From: Bombus terrestris
Taxonomy: Eukaryota > Arthropoda > Insecta > Hymenoptera > Apidae
Length of the DNA: 64,000 bases
Reading direction: 5' to 3'
Assembly: GCF_910591885.1 (NCBI RefSeq)
Contig: NC_063269.1
Coordinates: 5,332,001-5,396,000, forward strand
A program made the position numbers and the translations under genes. Positions 1 to 10,600 of the stretch are shown one piece after another. Every line of letters starts with the position of its first letter. Position 1 is the stretch's first letter. The notes under the pieces were generated by a model, which worked only from the letters and a program-made list of their open reading frames with translations, searched no databases and was not told the origin of the DNA.

Positions 1-1598
1 GGACAAATTTCTCGGAAATTTTCGTCGAAATTCGCGAGCCTCGTTATCGCGTATCGTGAAAGGTCTTAATCATCGAGGCTTGTGTACGCTGCATCCCCGA
101 AGCGTAACGATTAACCTTTTCTTTCTCGCGACAGCCCGCGGCGCCTCGTTGCACCACCGTTGCCATCGATAACGAAGATAACGTTCGACACGGTCGAATC
201 GTAAAGTCGCAGGTTCGAACGAACCGCGTGGCAACCTAATTCCGCGGCGGTGCCTGCAGACACCGAGGGCATAATTATCGACGTGTTTCCGCGTTTCGAC
301 GTCAGTCAATGTCACTGACCGGTCCTTCGTATCCGGTCGATGCAATTTAGGTCGGCAGATAAGCACGCAATAGCATCGACAGTAACAATGAGCGGATAGT
401 ACGGTGAAGGGAGCCATTATGAAAGGACCGCGCCCTCCGCGCCGGCTATTCACTTCGTCCTGCCGCAAGACGTTCGGTAAAGTAATTAACGTAATTCGTA
501 GCAGCTCGCAAAGCGAGAGTCCATTTCCCAGCTGCGTTCAGCCGCTTCCATACTTTTCACGATACCGTTGCAATATCTGTTTCGAGCGAAAGAATTTTCC
601 TGGCTTCCTCGGCGAGCTACGCTTTCAAACGGTTTCCAGCAACCGGAATCGTTCCGGCCGGAGATTTTTATTTATTCGTACGGCGAAGAATTTCCAGAGT
701 TTCCATCGTGCAAAAAGGATGGTCCGGCGAGCGTAAAACGTGGAGGAGTGACGGACGCAACGCGGTTCGAAATTAACGCGTCGATTATCCGTCGTTCACC
801 GGGCAGGTAACGTCTGAAGTGCAATTAACGCGGTCCTCCGACACCAGTCAATATCGATGATTCCGAGCGGCGTGTCTCGCGTATGCAATTTGGGTCGCTG
901 ATAGCCGCGGAATACCGGCAAATGGGAGCGCACCATTATCGGAGGATCATACGTCTTGCACTGGAAACGAATTAACGTCACGCTGGCCCGCGTTACATTC
1001 GTCCTCGTCCGACGGGAAAGCCCGAGAGAATCGGAAGGTTGAACGGAGAGAGAGGGTAGTTAGAGAGACAGGGAAACGGTTTTAGATAGAAAATCGGAAC
1101 GAGATCGCTCCGGGATATAGCCGAATAGCTGGCTGTCCGCTTATTAAACGTTTTCCGCGTGGAAACGTTACATCGGTATTTACGGCATCTGCTTTTGACT
1201 GCTTTTTTACTTCGGGGGTCGAACGCGTGTCCCATGGTTGAATCGATAATTATCGAGTCACCGCGGCGGTACCGTTTGCTCGTTCATTCTCCACCGCTTT
1301 CGTTTTTCGTTGCTGTGGCGCGGTGGTTCGCGTCGAGAGCGTTCGATCGCGAAATCAAACGCGGCGAAATTGCACAAGGATATACGCGAAGGCCGCGTAG
1401 ACGGACGCAAAGATCGGTGGACGAGGGAAGGGGGAACGCGGTCTCTTTCGCTGATTGGCTTTGAAATTAAACGGGGCAGCTTGTAACTCCCATCGGCTCT
1501 AGATTCGCTCGGTTATCGCTTTCCAAAATTAGCCGGTCGATTGCAATCTCGCGCGCCAACCATCGTGAAAACGCAAAGATTCCGTTTCACCGTTCGTT

Positions 1599-1620
1599 CT
1601 AATTTCCAGCTGGAAATTAG
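1599..1620. repeat. perfect 22-bp palindrome
   Basis: Positions 1599-1609 and 1610-1620 are exact reverse complements with no spacer. The centre is the E-box-like word CAGCTG, and each arm carries CTAATT, a homeodomain-like core. Short flanking words extend the symmetry after a small asymmetric insertion on the right (TTCGTT upstream, AACGAA downstream). It could be a dimer binding site, a small cruciform or coincidence. No transposon end is recognisable. Confidence 0.8.
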
Positions 1621-2519
1621 AGCTCGAACGAAATCGACCGGCAACTCCCCGTATCTATTAATCACGGAAAATTCCAGGTGCGTTTGCTCTCCGCGCCGAC
1701 CATCGCATTCTGTCTCTCGCATCGTTCGTGTGACGTGTGTGTTCCACGTGTCGCGATGTCCTTTCACAACAGGACGAGACAGGAGTTTGCGGTGAACGTC
1801 GAGTTTCGCCTGACAGCGGGACCAACGATATTCGCGGAAGCTGACGCAAAACGCAAGCCAACGAGTTGATATCGGCTTACACGTACAGCCGAGGTAGAAC
1901 GTCTCGTTTTAAGCCGCCACACACGATCCTGCACAGCCGGGGACGATCGTGATTGCGCTTTTCAATGAGCGACTTTTTGGCATTGCCGAGCTTCTAAGCG
2001 CGTCACAAAGCACTTAAGCGCGTTTCGCGGGTCAGCTGGTGGCCGGACCGACACGTCCACGCCTCTTCCTGTCCATTTTCATTTCGCTGTTTCAATCTCT
2101 GGCGTTAATTGCGCCACGCGAAACCCGCCCGTAAGTTCGTTCATTTCAATCTGGTTGCCAAGTAACCGGTGGCCGGAAGTCGTTTCCGAAATACCGATCC
2201 AACGATCCTATCGACTCCTAACGAGGAGGAAGCACCGCGTATCGATTTCGAGGCAAGTTCGTAAGTGAGAGGCCACGTAGGTATTCGCGCGGCCAGTGTA
2301 TCATTGCAAATTAAATATCCGTTTCGGCGAGGAAACTAGGTTCGCAGAGGGTCGGAGAGAACGGAGGCCAATATTTTACGATATCTCGAACAGACCGTGC
2401 GTTACAACGAAGCGTACAACGTACGATTGTTCGGGAACCGCTAAAAAATTGACCGAAGTGAATTTATCTGGTCCAGCAGGGGCCAGGGTAGGCGAGACCA
2501 CAAATCACGTATATAAGTT

Positions 2520-2570
2520 TGCCGAGGCGGTGGCACGGCATAGCGTGGCGTGGCGTGGTGTGGCGTGCCA
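2520..2570. repeat. cryptic GGCGT-rich repeat
   Basis: The words GGCAT, GGCGT and GGTGT follow each other with slight variation, giving a degenerate five-base periodicity of a few units. It lies just downstream of a TATATAAG word near 2512. Slippage origin is the simplest explanation. Confidence 0.5.
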
Positions 2571-3639
2571 TGAAACCCCGGCACCGGGTATTCGGAAATA
2601 TTGAACGCGTCCAAAGTTACGACTCTGCCGTCAAACTTGCTCGATCGAAGTTTGCGAGATCGTTCTCCACCGTCCCTCTGCTCGGCCTGAGTAGACCAGC
2701 AGGGCCCATCCAGACGGGAATCCAGCGAATATAGCGGATCGGGTAAAAGATGCACGTTGCCGAACGAGACCGAGAATTCTCAAGCGGATCGTTGCCGCGT
2801 CACTATCACGGCAATTAAACGCGCGAGTCCGCGCACCAGCCATTCCTTGTCGATCATCCCGCTACCTTTTGGCGAATTTTCTCGAACGAGTCTGCGACAA
2901 ACGCGATGTATTAATTTAGGGCTACGACGTTTTCGACATTTACACCGAAAGGTATCCAAGTGACGGAAAGAAAACTTCTCACGGACTCTATCGACTCTTC
3001 GTAGTCGAACTTTCAAATTCGACGCGACGTTGGTTCGAACAATTTGGAAGTTATCCGGTGCAACTTTTCCCTCGTACGGACTCTCGTCGTTTAACGTTCC
3101 GGATCGTCGTGACCCGCTCAACAATTTCGAAAGTTCGCGTCATAACGCGAGCTGCGTTCTGGTCGACGACGAACGTTTTATCGTGGAGCGTGTAAGATCG
3201 CGCGGGATCGTTTCCACGGATTCGAATGGTTTAACGATGTACGACGAGCCTCCAAAGTACATACGTATTTTCCTCTAACAATAAGCGGTGGACGTATTCG
3301 GATGCCGTATACGAGAAAGTGGAGAGCATAACGGTCGGAAGATAAGAGGAACGCGCGGTGAATTAATAAAGAAAGGAGCCGAGCGGTATCTGGCGATCCG
3401 ATCGTCTGCGGCGTACCAACGTTCTCCTCGCCGAGAAGTGGATTATCTCCGGTGACGGTGTGCCACACGAGTGGACCCATGCGAGGCCCCGGTTTACACA
3501 CGGAGGGATAAGGAAAACGAGCGAGGGAGCCGGAGTGGCGTTATGTCGAGCGAAAGTCATTAAAGTTTCGCACGTGCCAGGGTGACGGCACTGCCAGCAA
3601 CGACCCTAGCCTATTATTTTTTAACAGCCCCCCTGCAGC

Positions 3640-3682
3640 TACCTCTCTCTCTGTTTCTCTCTTTTTCTCTCTTTCTTCCGGC
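3640..3682. repeat. CT-rich microsatellite tract
   Basis: The plus strand is almost pure pyrimidine here, with CT dinucleotides mixed with TTTC and TTTTTC runs. It is an interrupted microsatellite. Confidence 0.7.
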
Positions 3683-4500
3683 TGTGTTTCCGCGCACGCA
3701 CACAGGTGGAACTGCGGTCTTCGACCTGCGGTTAAACCATGACTAATGAACGAGCCCATCAACCGACTCCAGTCTCTCCCGCTGCTTTTATTGCGTCGAA
3801 AGCTGTGCGAAAAATACGGTTCGATCAGCGGTTTTGGACATAACTGCCGCGTCTTCAGCCGAGAACGAGAGCTTTGGGGGAAATTATCCAATCGGAGAAG
3901 ATCGCCTTCGTCTTGGATCGGTCTTCTCCATTCGAATCGTTAAGCGAGATTTTTTATCGCTACGGCGCGCGGATAAGTCAGCGTTTCTGTCGTCCTTAAT
4001 GGCGGACAAAGAGTCCGCAACCTGCAGCCATTGCGGTGAAGCGGAAAGGCTTCCACTCGATTATTAATAGGTCTCTTAATGCAGCGCAAACGGCCGATAT
4101 TCCATCAATGGGGCACGTTCTCGTTCCTGTTTACGTTCTAAATTTGTTTGTCTACATTTACTATTTGTCCATTTAAATAATCGATTTGCACGCGTGTATG
4201 CATTTTCTTCGATTATGTAACAGCTACGTTACGCTCCTGGGTTGCGCACGATGCAAGTTGGTGCGTTTTCGCGAAATAAACTGTTCGCACGGTATGAATA
4301 GTCGAACGAAAACGCAAGCGGATGTCTCTATCCAAAGGCCAACTTACTTTATTAGCAGTGTCCGCGCGCGCGACGCCGTCTCTCGTAATTTAACTTTTAA
4401 TTAAATTAGCCGCGGGTGGTCTACCGCGTGTACGCGTTTCCACGTGAATCTCAATTTTCTTAGAGGAAACCTAAGCGCAAGAGTAAAACGGATAAAAGCG

Positions 4501-4526
4501 AAGAGAGAAAGAGAGAGAGAGAGAGA
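4501..4526. repeat. (GA)n microsatellite
   Basis: An AAGAGAGAAA start leads into an uninterrupted run of eight GA units. Simple repeat without associated element. Confidence 0.85.
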
Positions 4527-5989
4527 CCGTCGAGATTTCTGAAAAATTACCTTGCCACGGAACAGGCAGTGTTCTCGAGCAGTCATGCGAGCGTTTTCTG
4601 GCATCTCGACGCGGTATGGGAAACGCGACTGAGGTGTCGCGTTAGCACTTCAATTTCTTGGGACATAACACGTGTTTCCTCGACTAAGGTATGCCTGACG
4701 AAGCGAAAGAAAAAGCGCGCGAGGGAGAAGCAGCAGGATGGGGAGGTAACGAGAGTTGAGAAGACAGAACGGGGAGCAAAGAAGAAAAAATAGAGGAAGA
4801 AAGCTACAAGTCAGTCAAAGAAGATTCAAATACGACGGCGTATCTCCGGGGTAATCGGCCCGACGCGACGATAACCGTTCCCACGGGAAGGAACAACTTT
4901 TGTTACGACTTTTGTCGAACGAAAACAATCGTGCTGCGATCGAATAACTGGGCGAGCGTGAAGCTCGTGAAAAGTTCTCGTTCTACGGACACGCCTTTCT
5001 AAGGTCAGTTGTCCGGTCGTGCAATCCACTCGCCTCAACCATAAACGAAAGAATTATTTTCCTGCTCCCGAATAGTAGCTCGAAATCCTGCGGATTAACC
5101 GGATCGTCTCGAAAGGAGAAATTTCATCGGGACGAACAGTTTTGGTCGCTTTGGATTCGGATGATCGACGATGCACAAGCGCGGGGTAAGTACGCGAAAG
5201 GTAGCGGCGTATCGAAGTTGTCGTGCACGTAATTCCGCTGAAAGGGAAAGGAAGGATAGAGCCAAACGCCGCTGAAAGGACCCGCGGCTCCATTCTGTCA
5301 CAATGTCGTTAAGTCGTCGGAAAAGGTGTTCCCCGAAACGTTCTTGCGTCGTATTTGTCTTTTTATTTTCCCTCTTTTCATAGCCCATCGAGTTTACATC
5401 GCTAACGAGGGACGTCAACCGGAGCGTCTCGTTTGCGAATCGACTGGACTCCATCCAGCTCTAGAATCCCGTCTTCCTCGTCGAACGTTGGCTTTGAACC
5501 CTTCTCGAGACGGTCGAACGAGATTCGCAGCCAGCTCGCCTCTCTACGCGCCTTGCGACTCGGACGCGAACGTCTATCTTCGTCGATTCTTCGTTGCTTT
5601 GAAATATCGTTTATCGAGCTCCTTTTACACTCAGCAAAGACTTTTTCTTTCGTCACGAGCGAGAACAAGTTGGCACGGTAAGTCGTACGCGGTGCTCGAG
5701 AATAACCGTTACGAGAGGAAACGAATGAATCGAAACTTGTTACGAGACATCGAGCGACGTACGCGAACGTGGAACTCGAAGAACGTTCTGCGCGAAATCG
5801 GTTATTACGCGTTTCCAGTTATTCGTTGCGTGGGTATTATTCGTTCATCGACGACATATGCGCAGAAATGGGAAAGGGGGTGTATTCGCACGGCAAACAC
5901 TAATAAAAACGACAGCGTTCGAAGGCGCGCTCGCGAATAACTCAATTTCCGACGATTGGCGAAGATGGAGGCAGACGTGGTAAAGTTTT

Positions 5990-6220
5990 ATGCAGAATGC
6001 CGTCGGAAGAAATGTGGAGGCTGACGGGAGTGCCGGGTGCCCGCTAGGGACTACCCAAAAACGTAGCGTACCGTAAAATAGCGGAACTTCGGCTCACGGG
6101 TTTGACCCTGGCATTTATCGCGTCGGTGCACACTTTAGGAATGTACCTATGCTCGCTAGAGCTCGTCGGCTGGGCCGGGGGTGAGACGCGCCGCCAAGGA
6201 AACGAGATCATCAGTCCGGG
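5990..6220. promoter_or_regulatory. candidate conserved non-coding island (low CpG)
   Basis: This stretch contrasts with its neighbours. CpG thins out, TG, GG and CC words become more common, and no frame stays open in a protein-like way. It contains TTTTATG (caudal-like) near 5985-5995 and AGGAATGT (TEAD-like) near 6137. Reduced background texture of this kind often marks conserved regulatory DNA in CpG-rich insect genomes, but that is inference. Motif words of this length also occur by chance. Confidence 0.2.
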
Positions 6221-6440
6221 GAACGGGTCGTCGGCTCGGCTCGATCGGTCGTGGTACGATCGTTAGCGAGGCCCTCGATGTATCTGCATTGTCACCTCGG
6301 TAATGGCTTTCGATCCTGAACTCGATCGTACGAAATCTCCCTGAATCGAGGAGCGTCTCGAATCCTCTTTCGCGTCTCGACTAAACCAGAACGATCAAAT
6401 CGATCTCGCGCTTCCACGATTTTCCAGAGAAACAATTTCG

Positions 6441-6470
6441 CTTTTTCTTTTCTTTTCTTTTTTTTTTTGT
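6441..6470. repeat. T-rich tract
   Basis: Interrupted T-run (CTTTTT, CTTTT, then about ten T). It might be the poly-A tail of an old minus-strand retroposon, but no body is recognisable to its right, so I treat it as a simple repeat. Confidence 0.6.
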
Positions 6471-7399
6471 TCACGCTTCTTTTCTTACTCGATATTCGAT
6501 AGCGTCTTGGAGCTGCGAAACCTTGCCGCTGCGAGATATTTCGACGATCTTGGAAGGCGTCTAACTCCTCGTAAGATGCTAAGCACGCGATACTACGAAA
6601 CGAGGTCAACTCTCAATAGTCCCCTTGAAACGAGATACGAGGAATACGTATACCGATTCTAGTGTCGCGATTCGAAGCAACGCATTCTGGATCTACGTCG
6701 AATGAATGGCGAACGAGGTAGTCGAAGTTCGCTTGCACATCCAACCTGGGAGGGGTAGCTAAATAACTTAAAATCGTGGAGCGGTAAGTAGGTCAACGGT
6801 ATCCAAGGGAAGAACCTCGAGCAACACTGGAAGAACGCTAACAAGAACGATGCGAAGCGGCGAAACAAAAGCTAGGCGTATTCGATTGTCTGCGAGAGCG
6901 AAACATCGTTAGCTCGCTGTCGCAGATCAGCCGCAAAAGTTACGTTGCCAACAAATAACCTCGATACGCGAGTCCAGCCGTGGGATTTCTAATACAAAGC
7001 AGAGTATCGAACTCGGAGGAGCAAGTTTTCAAACTTGCCAGAAACGGCTGATCTTCAATTAGCGGACGAAGTAAAGCGAAATAAAGAAGCGGTGGATATC
7101 GGAGAAAAGCGAGAACGGCGAGTTTTCTCGAAGCGTGAGCGCGGTGGAAACTCGGCTCGACCTAGTTCCCTGATATATACACATCGGTTCCCGGGGTTTG
7201 CTACTACGAGAACGAGGGGCGTCCTTATCTAGGCGATAAGTCAAGGATAAGCGCGGGATCCGTGACTCGGTCGACGCGACATAGCGAAAGCCGAGATGAG
7301 AATGCAGCCAAGGCTGCGCGATATCGCCAAACGTCGAATCAGGCCGAAGTTTGAATTAGGCCGATGCCTGAACCAGGCCTCGGCTCCAGCAGCTAAGTA

Positions 7400-7613
7400 T
7401 TAGGTTGTCCGAGAAATGTCTTTCTTTTACAGATCCGTCTTTTACAACGACGCATCTTCATACAAACACGAAACCTAATCTGTCGAACGTCGTGATTTTT
7501 ATTTCGATAGAACAAAATTGATCGTACGTAATTCGATAAAATAATACAAAACGAAAAATATTGTGCATCCATTATTTCCTTATAAGACGAAAGAAACTTT
7601 TCACACCACCTAA
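7400..7613. mobile_element. mariner-type MITE (non-autonomous, 214 bp)
   Basis: The left end begins TTAGGTTGTCC and the right end finishes CACCACCTAA. Read inward, the two ends match at about 21 of the first 29 positions, which is typical of mariner terminal inverted repeats. The element is flanked by TA at 7398-7399 and 7614-7615, the expected mariner target duplication. The interior is AT-rich, unlike the flanks, and too short for a transposase; no transposase residues are readable on either strand. It is therefore a deletion derivative that would have been mobilised in trans. The ends have diverged from each other, suggesting an old insertion. Elements of this kind are common in bees and ants. 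Confidence 0.85.
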
Positions 7614-10600
7614 TAGATTCCTCGCGTCGATACGTTCCCGTTACATCGCATCGCACTTCGTTGCCCTCGACTCTACCTTTCCGTAGAAACGCCATTTTTC
7701 GCCAGTGTTTTCCGTCACTTTACCCGATGTAAGGCAAATCTCACTTGGGTATTCCGAGAATTTGCGAAAAGAAGCGCGCGCCTTGACACCGCGAAAGCGA
7801 ATTAACGTAAGTTTTCTTTGGCGTCGAGAGGGCAGAAACCTGGGCTTCGATGACTCGCAACGATTGGTAGGCCACAGCCGTGAATCGTTTGCGAAACTGC
7901 ATCGCATCGCGCAGTGTGCGGGCTAACGCAAATGCGGGATTAATCATTCAAGCCGGAATGGATGCGCGGTCGCGAATTCGCTCCCAATGGTTAATTATCA
8001 GCGAACGCAGATCGAACCTCGTCCACCGAATCTCGTTTCGCGTCTTTGCATCCGCCCATCTCTCGTGTTGCGTGTCCACCGCACTCGTGCCCGCGTCGTC
8101 TTTCTCTCGTAATTGGCAGCCACTCTGTTCGCGTTGTTCCTCACTCGTGCGTTTCGATTTATTTGATTTAATCGAACATTTATTAGCGCGACACTTTTAA
8201 TCAACACGCGATCGATTTTTGATGGAATACGGCGCAAAGGATCGCGGTGGAAGTACGGGTGTTGAAAGCACCTTAAAGTTTTCCATCGAAATTTCACTGA
8301 TTTTGCACGGTGTTCTACATAAAGTGACTTTTACGCGTGTTAAACGAACAATATAATTCGATCGTAACAATTTAGGAAGACAGGAGGATAATTGTGAAAC
8401 GTAGCGTCTCCATTCTCGCTACCTTTCTCTCTCGCCCAAGATAAATTAATCGGCGGACGGAACAATCGAGCGATTTTCATCCGCGTTGCGTATACTGCGT
8501 GCAATCACATGGCGCCACAACAAAAACGCAAGAGTGGATCGAACATGTCCTTAATTTCATCCGTGTTCCGAAAAACGTACATTTTTTTTCAGGTCGAGCG
8601 GTTTTATTTCAATTTTCTCGGCCGTTATCGGGGGCGTCGCGTACCGCGGTGAAAACGGGAAACGAGCCCGTTCCGTGTTCCGTTCCACGCTACCGCAGCG
8701 TTGCCTCCGTTCCAGCGACGATAATGAATTTATGGTGACCGCACAGAACATTCTGGTTGTTATCGAACTTTACTAAAATACCCGTTACGCGACTCGATTT
8801 TTCCCAGAGGGAAAAAAGAGGCAGACGTATTCTAAGCGCTGCCTATCCTTTTTCGTTATCAGTTGCTGCATTAAAAGGGAAACGTATTTATCGTTCGCCA
8901 CGAAGGAAACCGTTCGCGTATTCTTACGACGCTCAAAGCTCCGTTAACAGCAATAATTTCACGAAGGCCATGTAGAAATTTCAATCGTTATCGAACTTCC
9001 GGCAAAAGAACCTCGAGCACGAGCTGCAATTCGCCCTGGGAATGGTACAGCTCGACCGATAAAGATTGTCATCCACTTAACAACACGGAATCGGATCAGC
9101 GACGCTGTCCATACATCGATTCTGTTTGTCGCGCATTTGGCCTGTCGACATCGATTCGATATCAACGTTACATCGGCAACGTATTGGTGCACACGCTCCT
9201 TTAAAGAGAAATATGTCAGTGAAAATTAAAGCACTAAAATGTATATATATATCATGCAGATATCGCGCCGTTAAACGAGCAATGGGCTGGGAACTGTTTC
9301 GGTCGTCTGACGCTTTCGATAATTTTCATAAAGAAGTTTTCCAGGTAAACAGCGTAATGAACAAAGTGGCAGCAATCGAAACATCGTTCACGCGAACCGA
9401 CGACGGCTACTCGTACGTCGATTATTTATGAAAGTGGCCGTATCGTAGGTGCGCGCACATCGTTAATGAAACTAATTACGCGATGCGATGCGATGCAATC
9501 CGCTCTTACGTGCGAGATACAGTGGCCGTGCCGAATCACGATCGCCTCGGCGAAATTAATTGGATTACGGGCCAGTGTTTGCCGGTCTTAATGCCGACGG
9601 ACGTACTGCGTGGCTCGATCTAATAAATCAATCGTTCTAGACCACCACTCTATGAATTTACCACGCGATACGTTATCGCTTGTGATTGGGATCGAGCCAC
9701 TAGCTGGAAACACGTTCCTTCCTTCTCTTTACGCCGGTGTTGCTCGTGTATTTCTCTTGGTATTTCGTTCGCGTTATCGTTCCGAGCCGATGCTTTTATT
9801 GGACGACAAAGCCGATGCGTCGCTGGTTCCTTCGAAAGCACCCTGAAAGTCCTTGGAAACTCGGCCGTCGCGAACGGCCATTGTTCTCCCATTTTTCTGG
9901 TCGTTTCTCTCGTCCATGACTTTTCCGCGGAGGATGGCCCTGGATTCCTCGCTATTTATGGATCACTTTGTTTCCGAACGAAACGCGCCGCGTCGCGAAG
10001 CGGTTACCCGAGCGCCAGACCTTCGGAAAATCGAGCAAACAGCCTCCTAGCCGGTATCGTGAGAGAAACGGGTCTCGCAGAGGCGATCGATCAACGGTTA
10101 ATCGACGAAACGCAGGGTGACGAGAATTTTCGAATTCCCGAGCGTGTGAGTAAATTTCAGCTCCGATAACGAACGGGGAAGGAGGATGTGTCCCTGTCGA
10201 CGTATCGATCGTCATCTGTCATTCAACGTCGTGTCTTTCAAAACCCAATCAAGGGATCATACTTTAATTAATCAAGATAGAAGTCTCGTTGAACGAACGT
10301 CGCGCGGCAAAAAGTCCATTAACTTTCGCGCGTTATTAACGCCGCTTCTTTAAACGTTTCCGATCCGATTGCTCTTTCGAATTATTCTTTTGGCTTCTCT
10401 TTGAGCGAGCAGAATTTATTTACGACAACGGATCTCGAATACACCATCGCGCCTCTTTGCAGCGTTGTCATGGATGCGTGAAAATGATCGTTTCGAGCCA
10501 ACGAGCCAACGTGCATTTCGTATCGCGTTTCGAATTTACCGTATTACACGGGACGTTAAAACCGATGCGACAACGTCTACGACCGACTTATATATCATCT

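Larger units (their letters stand above)
1..7399. other. gene-free block, unique CpG-rich DNA
   Basis: No reading frame in this stretch resembles a known protein. The open frames are Arg/Ser-rich, overlap on both strands and lack domains. The longest, 5326-5940 on the plus strand, opens at a GTG rather than an ATG. The block contains a perfect palindrome (1599-1620), a GGCGT-rich cryptic repeat (about 2520-2570), a CT-rich tract (3640-3682), a GA microsatellite (4501-4526), a low-CpG island (about 5990-6220) and a T-rich tract (6441-6470). I read it as intergenic or intronic. A spliced gene with very short exons cannot be excluded by eye. Confidence 0.6.

Noticed and set aside
2510..2560. TATATAAG word as a core promoter
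   Set aside because: No initiator, no following exon and no coding frame could be supported; TATA-like words occur elsewhere in the window (22563, 51499, about 27832).
5326..5940. 204-codon plus-strand frame
   Set aside because: GTG opening, random-like Arg-rich text, no conserved motif.
6441..6470. Poly-A tail of a minus-strand retroposon
   Set aside because: The sequence to the right shows no A/B boxes or reverse-transcriptase text; treated as a simple T-rich tract.
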